Of a DNA stretch of 34,232 nt, positions 1 to 10,056 are shown in pieces (within the stretch, counting starts at the first letter, position 1; the number at the start of each line of letters is the position of its first letter). The position numbers and the translations under genes are program-made. Location: NCBI GenBank assembly GCA_002685535.1, contig NYXK01000054.1:1-34232 (forward strand). Reading direction: 5' to 3'. The stretch is from Deltaproteobacteria bacterium (GTDB taxonomy: Bacteria > SAR324 > NAC60-12). A model generated the notes under the pieces. The model saw nothing but the letters and a program-made list of their open reading frames with translations, was not told the origin of the DNA and did not search any database.

Positions 1-479
1 GAAAAGAGAAAGAAAGAGAAAAATTCATTCCTTGGGAGCTTGTTTGGAAGTATCATGGGTGGGAGTTCTTCGTCACAAGGGAACTCTCGATGAGTCTAGG
101 GTATGGGAGTAGAGTAGTGGCAATTGTGGCTCGATCGGTCATCCTGTATATATAGTCCCATCGTCAAGCATGGCATATTGAGGGTATCCTTAAAAGTCTC
201 CAATTCAAATCGTGAGTCGAAAGGTGCTTGTAACTGTTGACTGAAAGTTATTTCAACTCTGACGGTATGAGCTTGTGAAGATAACTTCCAGACTCAGTCG
301 AATACTTGATTGATTTCCAAACTATGAGTGAGTGGCGAGTCTAACTTATCTTTAACATTACAGTCATGTCTCATGTAGGACAGTCATTCAACCAGACAGC
401 TGAGAGCCTGCGCTTCTTCTTTCGAGATCGCAATTGAAAGGAACAGACCAGTTTGACAATTTACGAACCAACATTAAAG
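1..479. other. Upstream region of the tandem-CAP gene
   Basis: No coding region is visible. The first 25 bases are a purine-only tract. A TATATATA element lies at 147-154, about 330 bases before the start codon of the next gene. Because it is palindromic it could equally serve a gene to the left. Nothing else is recognised. Confidence 0.4.
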
Positions 480-2019
480 ATGTCTGTACTGTCCGTGTCT
501 GCAGAAGAAATACAAAAGGCTCTTGAACTACATAATGAAGGTTCGTATTAACTACAAGCGACACCATGACCAGAAAGAATAATAAATAGTATGAACACAG
601 CCCGCCGCGAAGCTCCTGGCCCTCCTCGTCCCGACCTCGTATGGTCCAATACCCTCACTGCAGCAGCCAAAGAATGGGGAAAGAAGATGGTACGGAACAT
701 GAGGCGACAGGGACAATTACAACACGATCCCAAGCTTCTACAGAAGCCGTATACCATGGGGGAGAACCTGTTTGGTGGAGAAGGTGGGAAGATGACTTTG
801 ACAACAACAACGAGGGGCTGGATCAGAGAAAGGTCAGATTATAAAGGAGCCCCAGTGACTGCCAACGGAAGAAATAGAAACGGCGTGATGGTGGGACATT
901 ATACACAAGTAAAGAACCGGAATTTTGATGATTCTCACCACCAAAACCTGAAGGCTGCTAATGGTGGAATGCAGATCATATGCCCTGGGACAACAAAGGT
1001 AGGAATGGTGAAAATACATTCCGGAGATTGGCTGTATATTGTTGCTCGATACGATGGTCCTCAGGTGATTGGGAGCTTGCCATGGGGACATCCGAGAGAC
1101 TTCGCTCTACGTCGAAGCGAAAGCCTCCCTCAAGGACCTGTCAAGACTCCAGCTGCTGGCCCATCCGCAAATTCGAGATCGATCAGGTCTCTACCCGATC
1201 ACGAGATTCAAAAGATTTTAGATCTTCATAACGAAGGTATTCAAACTCGTTGACTGTGCCTAAACGAAGTTCTAACTCGTGTCTTCCAGCTCGTCGCGAA
1301 GCCCCAGGAGGACCTCGACCGGATCTTATCTGGAGCGAAACACTCGCCACAGCAGCAAAGAAATGGGCCGAGGAGCTCGCTCGACAAAATTGTGGTCGAG
1401 GGTATGATCATGAAGACCAGGATGATATGGGCGAGAACTTGGCATGGTCGAAATATAATGTTCAGAGCTTTGCGTCGGCGGTGAGGGGCTGGATAGATGA
1501 GAAGTGGCAATATCGTGGAGAGCCGGTTGGAAAGGAAGCTCGGGGGAAGAAAGTTGGGCATTATACGCAGGTAAGAAGTCTCTCAGTCCGCAAAACTTCC
1601 ATATCCTTGACCGCTGAAAGCAAGGAACTCGATAGGGATGGTCGCTAATCTGGAGGTAGATTATCAATCACCCTGTGACTAATGTCGGGATGGCAAGAGT
1701 CACAAAAGGAAGCAACACCTACATCGTTGCACGGTATGATAAGATACAAATTAGAAGATCAAGACCATGGAGATCCGCAACTCAACTTCCCCCAGGAGCA
1801 AGTTCCAACCGCCAAGGAACTTCCCAAAGGTCGCAAGTTAGATATGCAAATGAGCCGTCGAGAACTCGTCGCCAGGACAGTGATTCAAATTCCGGCATTT
1901 CTTCAAGGCACGAGGAATCCCTGGTTGAAAAAATCATAAACGGTATGCCTCGGCTGGTCATCAAGAGTTCCAAGATCAGCTTCCATTCATTTGGACGGAA
2001 GAGGTCAAGGTCTCGATGA
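480..2019 (+). CDS. Tandem-CAP (SCP/PR-1/Pry-like) domain protein, no signal peptide
   Basis: Five exons: 480-540, 601-908, 975-1236, 1290-1570, 1660-2019, giving 423 aa. There are two CAP domains in one chain. Repeat 1 runs from about residue 16 and ends its GHYTQ motif at residue 123; repeat 2 ends its GHYTQ at residue 304. Both keep the CAP cavity set: a His before the MGENL motif, the Glu of GENL (E75 in repeat 1), a Glu after RGWI, and the His of HYTQ. CAP proteins such as yeast Pry1 and plant PR-1 bind sterols or lipids and are normally secreted. Here the chain starts MSVLSVSAEEIQKAL, which is not a signal peptide. The C-terminus is Ser/Arg/Lys rich (ends GRKRSRSR). Introns fall at the same place and phase in both repeats: after LHNE (phase 1) and after HYTQ (phase 0). 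The 66-nt intron 909-974 is a multiple of three without a stop and could be retained. An unseen upstream exon with a signal peptide is possible. Confidence 0.85.
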
Positions 2020-2416
2020 TTGTGGGAAAGGAAGGGAGATGAAGTAGGTGTGATACACTGCGGGGGTCAGATGTCGATTACGAAGAGCCGAACGATGTTT
2101 TTCTATTGGTATGATGCTTCGGTGTGTGTAGTGTGAGGGAACGTGTTCCATGTACATGTTCAAAAGTGTATTGCCCCACTCCTCGGTATTTCTCTCTGAA
2201 GATAAACCTAGTTTTGAACCTCCCTGTACCCCCGCTGCGCTACAGTAGCTTCGTTCAACGTGAATCTCTTCACTGATATTCCTCCACAGCAGGCCAGAGG
2301 AGGCTACTGTCAACATCAGGAGACCATCATGGGGTTCCCATGTTCCAAAATCCACACCCTCGTCTCTGAAGAGACCTTCGTAATGACATTCTCCTTGCGA
2401 GATTCTCCACCACATA
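2020..2416. other. Convergent intergenic region
   Basis: This gap lies between the 3' ends of the CAP gene (+) and the REI1-like gene (-). The minus strand stays open here in another frame (2005-2457), but that product matches nothing and has no splice link to the zinc-finger gene. It probably holds the two 3' UTRs. Confidence 0.4.
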
Positions 2417-3595
2417 TCAACCATTCCTCTTCTCCAACCCAGCAGCTTTCTTCCCAATACTCAACACCCTAAAAGTCTTCTGTTTATTCCCCTTCCTATC
2501 GACCTTCGCCTCATACATCTTCTTCGCTTTCGTCTCCACCTTCTCGATCTTCATCTCCGTCGCTCTGAGCGCCCTCTGCTGGACATCTGAAAGACCGATT
2601 AAACTTGTCTGTGTACCTGGCTTAGGTACGATGCGATGTTCAGTTCGGACTGTTGGTCTGATTGTTCGGACTGTGGATATTGCTGAGGATGTGGCTTGTT
2701 GTGGATTTGATGGTGGTTGTGATTGTGATTGCGGTTGTGGTTGTGGTTCTTTGGTGTTCTGCGGGGGGGAGGAGGAGCGTGATCGCGATAGAGAGGCGAT
2801 TGTGAGTCGAGGATTTCGGTTCTTGCTGCGTCGACCGAGGATCTTGCCGGATGGGAGACGGAGCTCGCCTTCTACCAGGACAGGAATGCCCTCTTTTTCA
2901 TCACCTTTTCCGTCATTCCCCTCGCCCATATTGCCACTCTCGCTCTCGTCCTCACTCACTTCCCAGAAATCACCTAGCTCTAACGGATCCTCCTCCAGGT
3001 TTAATCTGCAATGCCCCTTCCCACGCATGTGATCCTGTACTGCGGATTTACTGCTCTTTACACTTCCGCAGGAAATGCATTCGTGGAATGAGCTGATGAT
3101 GGTGTAGAGATAGCCCAGGAAAGAGTCGATATCTAAGAGATGTGACATATCAGGTATGTTGAAACTGTGAGCCTGGGACATGTGCGTGAGATTGGTTGAT
3201 GTTGATGTTGAGATCGTGGGGCAGAAAAGACATCTCGTTGGGGTGAAGTCCTCATCATCGGACTCGGATTCGTCGTCGTGCTGTGAAGAAGACGATTCTG
3301 AGGTTTCTTTGCTGATGTTGATAATTTGCGATTCAAAGACAGAGTGAGGAATCGGAGAGAGTGCAGTCATCTTCCGCTTCAAGTTATAGACGCTGTGAGA
3401 ATTAGAATTCAATTTGGAGAATTTAGGGGTGGGGTGAACAAACTGCCAATCTCCTCGCATATGGTTTCGTTGAGCTTCTCTACTGTCGAATCGGATGCCA
3501 CAGGTCTGGCAGCCAATCTCAAGTGCCTCCATGTTTGTATTGGTTGTGGTTGTGGTTGTGGTTGTTGATGTTGCTGTCGCTGTTGCGCCCACCAT
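2417..3595 (-). CDS. REI1: REI1/ZNF622-type zinc-finger protein (pre-60S maturation factor-like)
   Basis: Two exons: 3595-3444 and 3392-2417, giving 375 aa. The 51-nt intron 3393-3443 has no stop and keeps frame. Splicing it out restores the family signature HMRGDWHVYNLKRK, which the unspliced frame breaks. Visible features in order: an N-terminal Thr/Asn run; C2H2 finger 1 (CQTCGIRF...H) followed by YNLKRK; an acidic Ser/Asp/Glu stretch; a CLFC finger with HMSQAHSFNIPD; a third C2H2 (CISCGS...DHMRGKGHC); an acidic block; LRLPSGKILGRRS; and a Lys-rich end with KGNKQKTFRV. In yeast Rei1 acts in the cytoplasm, helping to recycle Arx1/Alb1 from pre-60S subunits. The order of fingers and the RGKGHC/LPSGK motifs support this family. 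A Reh1-like paralogue is possible. Met22 (3532) is an alternative start that would drop the Thr-rich leader. Confidence 0.82.
   Translation of the reverse strand: MVGATATATSTTTTTTTTNTNMEALEIGCQTCGIRFDSREAQRNHMRGDWQFVHPTPKFSKLNSNSHSVYNLKRKMTALSPIPHSVFESQIINISKETSESSSSQHDDESESDDEDFTPTRCLFCPTISTSTSTNLTHMSQAHSFNIPDMSHLLDIDSFLGYLYTIISSFHECISCGSVKSSKSAVQDHMRGKGHCRLNLEEDPLELGDFWEVSEDESESGNMGEGNDGKGDEKEGIPVLVEGELRLPSGKILGRRSKNRNPRLTIASLSRSRSSSPPQNTKEPQPQPQSQSQPPSNPQQATSSAISTVRTIRPTVRTEHRIVPKPGTQTSLIGLSDVQQRALRATEMKIEKVETKAKKMYEAKVDRKGNKQKTFRVLSIGKKAAGLEKRNG
2712..2748. repeat. (GGTTGT)n-like microsatellite in the REI1-like gene
   Basis: An imperfect hexanucleotide repeat of the GGTTGT/GATTGT type. 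On the minus strand it encodes the alternating Pro-Gln/Ser-Gln stretch in the disordered region between the acidic block and the C-terminus. Confidence 0.6.
3540..3567. repeat. (GGTTGT)n microsatellite at the 5' end of the REI1-like gene
   Basis: A near-perfect GGTTGT repeat. Read on the minus strand it encodes the N-terminal Thr run (ACAACC codon pairs). It is the same repeat unit as the tract at 2712-2748 in the same gene, so length variation here would alter only the N-terminal leader. Confidence 0.65.
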
Positions 3596-4119
3596 GCTAA
3601 TGTCAATTGATTGGTTGAGTCGATCTCCTTAGAGTTCTGAAGCTGGTCTAGTGTTGCTGCTTGATTGTAATATTTGTTGTTTGGTATGATTCCTCAATTT
3701 TGAGGATCTGAGCAAGCGTATTTGTACTTCTCAACTCTCGGTTGTTGCTACACCACCAAGACCCTTCATTCTCGCTTAATCGCGGGTAGCTTCGAGGCTC
3801 ATAATGACTCATGCTGCACAGTGCGGTTGCAACAGTCCATGTATCATTCCAGACCACAAAGCTAGACTCGATGAGAAAAAATCGAGCCCAGAGAGTCGGA
3901 TGACATCATATTTTGACTCACTGAAGCATGAGCCATGGATAGTAGAAAGTGGTGAGGATGAATGATCACGTGACGACTTCTCCAATTTTCGACATAGCTC
4001 CTCCTTTGAAGATATTATCTTGACTCGTACATACAGATCCAAAGGCAAAGAGCAGTAGTCGATTACAATCTACGCCATCTCAATAACTTTGTTGCAGAGC
4101 GTTGGTGTTAGGCTGTCCA
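3596..4119. other. Intergenic: promoter of the REI1-like gene and 3' end of the SDR gene
   Basis: No coding region is supported. A perfect TCACGTGA palindrome (E-box/Cbf1 type) lies around 3965-3972, about 370 bases upstream of the REI1-like start. Confidence 0.4.
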
Positions 4120-5260
4120 TCACTTCCAATCCTTCAATACCGTTTCCCCCTCCTTCACCCCCGCAAACCCCAAACTCTCCTTCCAAAGCCTCCTCTGCAA
4201 CCCCTCATCATTGGCCTCCGGTACGGTCTTATAAAGCACTCCACCATCCACATATAATGCCTTCGGATACTCCCCAAACTTCTCTCGATCAAAGCACAAT
4301 GTCATGAGATATCCACCATTCCGCTCAGGCGTGCGCATCATCGGGTTAGAGGAGAAAATCCACGTGAAGAGCGCAAAGAATCTGATACATGCGAATGCAA
4401 TCTTGACGGTTGTGTCGCCGTTGCGCGTTAAGTCTGTGGCGCCTATCCAGCCAGGGTCGTGGCCGAGGATGGAGATGTTGGAGAGGGCGGGGTCGGTATT
4501 GATGCGGCGTTGGAGTTCGTGCCTGTTCTATGTCATTAACAAGTCCGCTTTCATTCATGATAAGATTAAACACTAGATATGAGCTTCTGCAGAGAAAGGA
4601 GTAGTAAAGGAAGAAATCGGATCCTCACATCCAAGCCTCCATCAAAATCTTACTCAACGCATATCGTCTCTGCCCCGTCTTAACCGCATTCCCATCCGGA
4701 TACTCCTCAATCCCCTTCGCTATCTTCTCGCAATCCGTCACAATACTCTTCTTCTGCTCCTCATTGCTAAAATACGCATTATTGACCGACCACCAGATAT
4801 CAGTAGCCGTGCTGCTCGTGTATATCACGCGTCCATGTTGCTTATCCATGCTTTGGAGAAGTAAGAGCGTGAGAAGGAAGTTGGCTAGGTAGTTGACGAA
4901 AAACGTCCGTTCGAAGCCATCGTCGGTGAAATATTCTCTTGCTGTGTCTTGGACGCCAGCGTTGAGGATGAGGGCTGAAATAGGTAGGACCGACCCCGAA
5001 CTAACGCGGGTGTTGACGTCTGTTGCGAAAGAGCGGATACTGGATTGGGAGGTGAGGTCGATTGGAAGAAGTACGTATTTATGTCCTTCTGGAGCTTTGG
5101 TCAGAGCCGCTTTGAGATCCGTTGCTTTGGCGGGGTCCCGAACGGCGTATATTGCGGAGTGGGTGAGTGCGTAGGGGCTTTTGAGGAATTGGGAGACGAA
5201 GCCGATACCGATGCCTCCGTTTGGGCCGGTGATGAGGATTGAGCCTGCTGGAGAGTTCAT
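4120..5260 (-). CDS. Short-chain dehydrogenase/reductase (SDR), NAD(P)-dependent
   Basis: Two exons: 5260-4629 and 4522-4120, giving 344 aa. The 106-nt intron 4523-4628 has a GTGAGG donor and an ACAG acceptor; joining across it gives LMEAWMHELQRRI in frame. The N-terminal Rossmann motif is TGPNGGIGIGF, a TGxxxGxG variant. It is followed by LILNAG (the NAG motif), a YTSS strand end and the active-site YALSK. These mark a classical-type SDR with a C-terminal extension (DPGWIGATDL, then a hydrophobic segment IAFACIRFFALFTWIF). The length and HDPGW motif resemble the fungal retinol-dehydrogenase/WW-oxidoreductase-like group. The substrate cannot be read from sequence. The hydrophobic segment near residues 250-270 could attach it to a membrane. 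Confidence 0.87.
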
Positions 5261-5562
5261 TGTGGTTGTTAGTGCTACAGGAAATCGATGGTTGTACAGA
5301 ATTAAATCTAGGGATGTTCAAGATGGATATAGACGACCGGTACTTGGCAAGCGGCGTAGCTGTCAGCTTATCCAGACACTAACCCAGTTTCAGGCAAAAG
5401 TGCTGGAGGACAAACCCCATACTGCAGATCCCATGGAGTTACTAGCTAGTACCGGGATCTCGGAAACTAATCACAAGCCGGCGGCGGCAGATTGTTCCAT
5501 TTTGGTATCATGTCATGTCATATAATCAATTAGCAAAAGGGTATCTCAACGACAACAAAAAT
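5261..5562. other. Short intergenic region between SDR and RTG2-like genes
   Basis: Both neighbours are on the minus strand, so this should hold the SDR promoter and the RTG2-like 3' UTR. No motif stands out. Confidence 0.35.
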
Positions 5563-7680
5563 CTAAAGATCCTCAAGTTCAGCTTCCACCTTCCATTTCA
5601 ACGGCATACCTTTGCCCACCTTCCTGAACATTCCTTCTAGGTCTCCAATCTGGACACCCAGTTGAACCTTCGGCGCAACAAATAGCTTCAATCGGATTCC
5701 GACGTGATGGCCTTTCTTGCCAAGTCCATTGGCAGTTGACGCCTGCATTCGGACGGTATTCGGCAACACTGTCTCGCTGACTGGTAAGGCAGGCATGATA
5801 GTAGCCAAGAAGCTTACGAGAATGCCAATGTAATCGCACCACCATGCAGTTTCATGGCCAACCAGTGCTCGAAGATTATCGTGAACTCCTCGATCGACAC
5901 GGCCGAGATCGTTCCCCCAGCGAGCAGACATCGTGAGAGCGATTACTGCTCGAATCTCGTGTGTCATTCCAGGTAACCCGGCCAGCATGCCTGTGATGGG
6001 ATTGTGCAGTGCTTTGGCTGAGTTAGCTCCGTCCGGGTCGCCCATTGATTGCCATGTATTCCTCGCGACAAAATGTAGCAATTCGTGCGATAGAATAGCA
6101 GGGTATCCTTCAGGCATGGCAGTGACCAGTATTTGAACAATATGATCAAGAACTTTTGGATCCTGGTTTGGAGCTCCGCCTGGCAGCAAAGCGAGTGGAT
6201 TTAACTCTCTAATCGCTGGCGCAAGCTTCATGTAAAGCACCCCCTCCCTGTTTCCTCCGCTACAGAAGATTACTTGCTTGATCTTTGGAATCGCTAGACA
6301 TGCACTTAGTATTCTACTCAATCCATCGAGATGATTTCAATATCAAAGGGCTTGACGATTGGTGTCCACTGACTGGCGAAAAGGAACAACTAACCTTCGA
6401 CGAGTGACTGTACAACTGACACGATAGCCGGAAACTGCTCTCTTCGTCGCTTGGACATCCCGAATATCTTACCCTCTTCGTAATTATTGACGTGCAGCAT
6501 TTCCTGCCATTTGATAAATCGGTTTCCAGGAACAGTGTAGCCACCGATGGCAGGGATGGGATAAGGCTGTATCGGATCGGTATGCATCTGGACTACAGTC
6601 AGGAAATTCATGTCACTGAACAACTTCAGGACTATGGGATGGCCTTACAAGCATGCTTCCATATCCACGGAACCCACCACCACAGAAGTATATGGTGATG
6701 CCTTCCTTACTTTCTGATTGTTGTCTTAGCTTTGGGAACTTTGTTATCAACTCCTCATACGTCTCCTTCATCCGAGTCCGCAGCTCGGTCTTCGTCGAAT
6801 GGGCAGTGCCTAAATTTGTAAACCATCAGCCTGGGCGTCCCGAGAGGTCATGAGGACGTGAAAAGTAGACCAAGAAGCGGTTTAAGGCCGTGAATCTCAA
6901 CCGAACCTCGAGTCATATCATGAAGTCTTTCTTTCCCAGTATTGTGAACAAAACTTGGAGCATCAAACTCACTCTCTGCACTCAACGCCAGCGTCATCTT
7001 CGCCGCACCAAACGGCAGACTCCTGGCAGCCCCCGCGGCCAAAATATCATATCCCTCCTCCATTCCCTCACCCTCCCCAGTCCCCGAATTAACATAAGTC
7101 ATCTGCACACTCCCACCCCCCAAATCCATAAACAGCCCATCCACACCTGTATACCCACTCCTCGCGCCCATCGCCCCAAACAGACTCTCCATCCCCGGAC
7201 TCAAAATATCGACATTCAACCCAGTAGCCTCCTTAATCGCAGCAAGCATCTCGTCGCGATTATGCGCCGTCCGCATTGCCTCGGTAGCAAAGACGCTGAT
7301 ATGGTCTCGAGGGACGAAGTAGGAGTCGCAGATGGAGGAGAAGCGGGAAAGGGTGTCTGCTACGCGGGTGATTATCGTGGGGGAGAAGTTGAAGGGTTTG
7401 GCGGTTGGGGAGGATTCGTGGAGGGCGTCGTAGAGGGAGATTGGGGCGCGTTCGCGGTAGATGCAGTGGAGGAGGCGGGGGATGGTGAGGTCTGATATGG
7501 AGAAGCGGATGCCATTACTATGTATCTTTAACTTGGGTTGCAGGAGTTGCAGGAGGGGATTGTTGACCTGCCCATATCTACGAGTCCATAGAGCTGGTTT
7601 GGTGCACTGGTCGAGAATTGGGACATTGATGTAGCAAAATTGTCGATTGTGATGACGGTTCCACCATTGTTGGAAGCCAT
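5563..7680 (-). CDS. RTG2: RTG2-like Ppx/GppA family protein (retrograde regulation protein 2)
   Basis: Five exons: 7680-7568, 7517-6907, 6809-6649, 6587-6395, 6293-5563, giving 602 aa, close to yeast Rtg2. All junctions keep frame. The first restores the phosphate-binding loop LVDMGSNGIRFSISDL, which is split by a 50-nt intron. Further motifs are VFATEAMRTAHNRDE, GLFMDLGGGSVQMTYV (second ATP/phosphate loop), IYFCGGGFRGYGSML, PYPIPAIGGYTV, GKIFGMSKRRREQFPAI and VIFCSGGNREGVLYMKL. The fold is the actin-like ATPase/exopolyphosphatase fold. In yeast Rtg2 relays mitochondrial dysfunction to Rtg1/3 by binding Mks1; in filamentous fungi the role is less defined. The start at 7680 was chosen because it is the only ATG that leads into the VDMGSNG exon. 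Its donor GTCAAC is weak, so that junction rests mainly on the motif. Confidence 0.9.
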
Positions 7681-8243
7681 TTCGGACATTTGAGCGAGGT
7701 GATGTCGTGGATGGAAGTTGAAGAGATGTTCGCGATAAGAATGTTGGAAGTTGTGCCAAGATCTGCCCCTCGATCAAACAGAGCAAACAGGTGGGGTGAA
7801 AAGAACCCCTGATGTAAACCTCAAATCCTGCCCTCCGGTTGAAGTGGCAATCCTGTCTTTGTTTCCTTTCCTCCTTTTCGATTTCGGTTTCGATAATGTG
7901 TTAATCTAAAACATCGCTGAGATGCTGGTAAAGATCACAGCATCATATCTGCCCGTAAGGAATTCTTTTCCACTTCAGATCACAACCGTATAATCCAGCC
8001 ATCTCAATGTTGGCAAGTTCAGAAATACCCTGAAGCGAGAAGTTGAATACACCAGAACCTGCAGATCTTACTCACGTTGAACCCTGACGACTTCTTTCCG
8101 CGCTGTAAGCCTTTCTGTTTTCACGTCGACTGGTCCAGTCACATGTTTTTTCTCGATGCTAGAGCACAGGAAAAGAATTGATTGAAATCATCGGAAAAGG
8201 GTATCATTTCTCCTTCGTGTACGCCTAACAAAGCCATACTTCC
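7681..8243. other. Intergenic: RTG2-like promoter and 3' side of the monooxygenase
   Basis: No open frame with recognisable content. It should hold the RTG2-like promoter and the 3' UTR of the next minus-strand gene. Confidence 0.35.
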
Positions 8244-9497
8244 CTAGTAAAACAACCTCAAAACCGCATACCCACCATAGAAAGCAGCCCACACGAATGG
8301 ATACACGATTGGTGCCCACCAGTTCTCTTTCATGTCGAAACTCACCCTCCTGACCAACCAACTCTGCATACTGCTTCGTGGCGCTCCCTCCGTGAAAAAC
8401 ATATCCCCCATCATCCCATGAGTCATACGCTGAGCATGTCCAGCTCTGACAAACAAATCCTCCTCAAAGGCCCTGATATTCACATCTAACTCCTCACCAC
8501 CTCTCTCAATGCCCTCAACAATAGCCTTTGAGAGCTTCATCGCATCATGAAAAGCTAGATTAACACCTTCACCCGCAAATGGCGTCATGAGATGCGCCGC
8601 ATCCCCAAGAACCGTAACGCCCTTCATATGATCCCACCTGTACCCTTGGGGCAAATAATGCAGATTGTAAACCTTCATCTGCAATTCCGCCTTCTCAATC
8701 ATATCCTGCAACACCGGACTCCAGTCCTCAAACATTCTTTCCACTTCTACCTTCCCCAACGGTTCTTTCGGTACCACACCATCAGGAAACTGCAGGTAAA
8801 GCCCAACATCTATCCCACCGTCCCCAAGCTGCTGTCCAGAAATGGATTTCCCGTCACCAAATGCAAAGACAGAACCTCTGTTCACGACTTTGGAGGCTTG
8901 TAGTGCGGTAGTTGCGGCATCCGGGATGGTGAGTGCGTATTTGGATATCCCTGAGAAGACGGGTTTCTGTAGTGGATCTAAATACCTCCTCGTACGACTC
9001 CATCCTCCGTCTGCACCAACTATTAGATCGAAGCCTTCTCTAATCTGCCCATTCGCGAATCGTAATTTCATCTTCCCCTTCGCACCTTGCTCAACGGCAT
9101 CAAGTTTCATCCCCCACGTGACGATCCCCTCAGGTAACGCACTCAGCAACAGCGTCCGCAGCTGGAATCTATCGATCTCGGGGTTTCCATCCGACGAAGC
9201 TGAAAGTGCGAAATACGTCTTGAGACTTTTATCCGTGATGCGCATTGCTGAGCCATCGAAGCGCGCGTATTTCAGGAACTCGGTGTATAAGCCGGCGGCT
9301 TTTAGGGCGGCGAGACCGGTGGATGGGTGGAGGTCGAGAGTGCCGCCTTGGGCACGGAAGTTAGGAGCTGGTTCGGATTCGAATATCGTGATGTTGAGGG
9401 ATGGTGATGAGGCTGTAGATTGGGATTGGAGGAGGAGACGCGCGAGCATGCAACCTGAGGGGCCAGCGCCGATGATGGCGATGTTGAAGGGTGCCAT
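8244..9497 (-). CDS. FAD-dependent monooxygenase (TetX/PHBH-like)
   Basis: A single exon of 417 aa. The three flavoprotein monooxygenase motifs are present: FAD-binding GAGPSG at residues 10-15, then IVGADGGWSRTRR (DG motif), then VTVLGDAAHLMTPFAGEG followed by NLAFHDA (GD motif). An Arg in the RFQLRTLL segment is also typical. The layout and the RAQGGTLDLHPSTG stretch match the TetX-like/aromatic hydroxylase subgroup. Such enzymes use NAD(P)H and O2 to hydroxylate aromatic or polyketide-like substrates. The last 25 residues are hydrophobic (WAPIVYPFVWAAFYGGYAVL), which could be a C-terminal membrane tail. No biosynthetic partner genes lie alongside, so detoxification or a stand-alone oxidation is as likely as secondary metabolism. 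The substrate is unknown. Confidence 0.9.
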   Translation of the reverse strand: MAPFNIAIIGAGPSGCMLARLLLQSQSTASSPSLNITIFESEPAPNFRAQGGTLDLHPSTGLAALKAAGLYTEFLKYARFDGSAMRITDKSLKTYFALSASSDGNPEIDRFQLRTLLLSALPEGIVTWGMKLDAVEQGAKGKMKLRFANGQIREGFDLIVGADGGWSRTRRYLDPLQKPVFSGISKYALTIPDAATTALQASKVVNRGSVFAFGDGKSISGQQLGDGGIDVGLYLQFPDGVVPKEPLGKVEVERMFEDWSPVLQDMIEKAELQMKVYNLHYLPQGYRWDHMKGVTVLGDAAHLMTPFAGEGVNLAFHDAMKLSKAIVEGIERGGEELDVNIRAFEEDLFVRAGHAQRMTHGMMGDMFFTEGAPRSSMQSWLVRRVSFDMKENWWAPIVYPFVWAAFYGGYAVLRLFY

Positions 9498-10056
9498 GAT
9501 TTGGAGTGCGATTGTTGATAGTGCGGATTTTTTCTATACGAAGTATTGAAATTGAACTTGAAGTTAAGGCAGCTGAGAGATGAGCGAGGAATGTGGTGAA
9601 GTAAAGTGAGAGTGCACCTGATGGGACGTTAGGCCAACTCAGTGAAAGCGACGTCCAAGGTCTATTCAGGCTTTGTTTGGGGCTCAACTGGGATAAAAGT
9701 GCAAGCAGACAAGTACGAAATCGGTGATAAAGGAGTTATGTGAAAGGAAGATGAGGTGCGATGCGAATTTGTTTGTTGAATCGATCAGCCCCAACGCCAC
9801 AATGTATAAACGCGCCGAACCAACAAGACGGACTCAGCCTCAGCCTCAGATATTTCACCCCAGACGCCGATTGGTCACTTCCGAAGTAAAAATTTCATAA
9901 TTATAAGTATATTGCGGTACTGCTGAGGAATTTTAATGACATTATGCTCTGTCAACCTACGTTACTTCGGTATTTTCGCTGTCCCGCCTTTGACCTCAGT
10001 GTCCACCAAAATAGCGCCCATTTTATTCAAGCAGTCCGATCAACTTCAATGTCTCC
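9498..10056. other. Intergenic: monooxygenase promoter and phospholipase 3' side
   Basis: No gene is supported. The sequence turns AT-rich around 9890-9950, next to the presumed 3' UTR of the phospholipase C gene. Confidence 0.35.

Noticed and set aside
2005-2457. 150-codon minus-strand open frame overlapping the 3' end of the REI1-like gene
   Set aside because: It is out of frame with the zinc-finger gene, has no recognisable motif and no matching splice sites; it covers the convergent 3' UTR region.
6890-7495. 201-codon plus-strand open frame
   Set aside because: It is the antisense shadow of the well-supported RTG2-like exon; composition is low-complexity and no motif is present.
8842-9549. 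235-codon plus-strand open frame
   Set aside because: Antisense to the FAD monooxygenase, whose three flavin motifs are on the minus strand.
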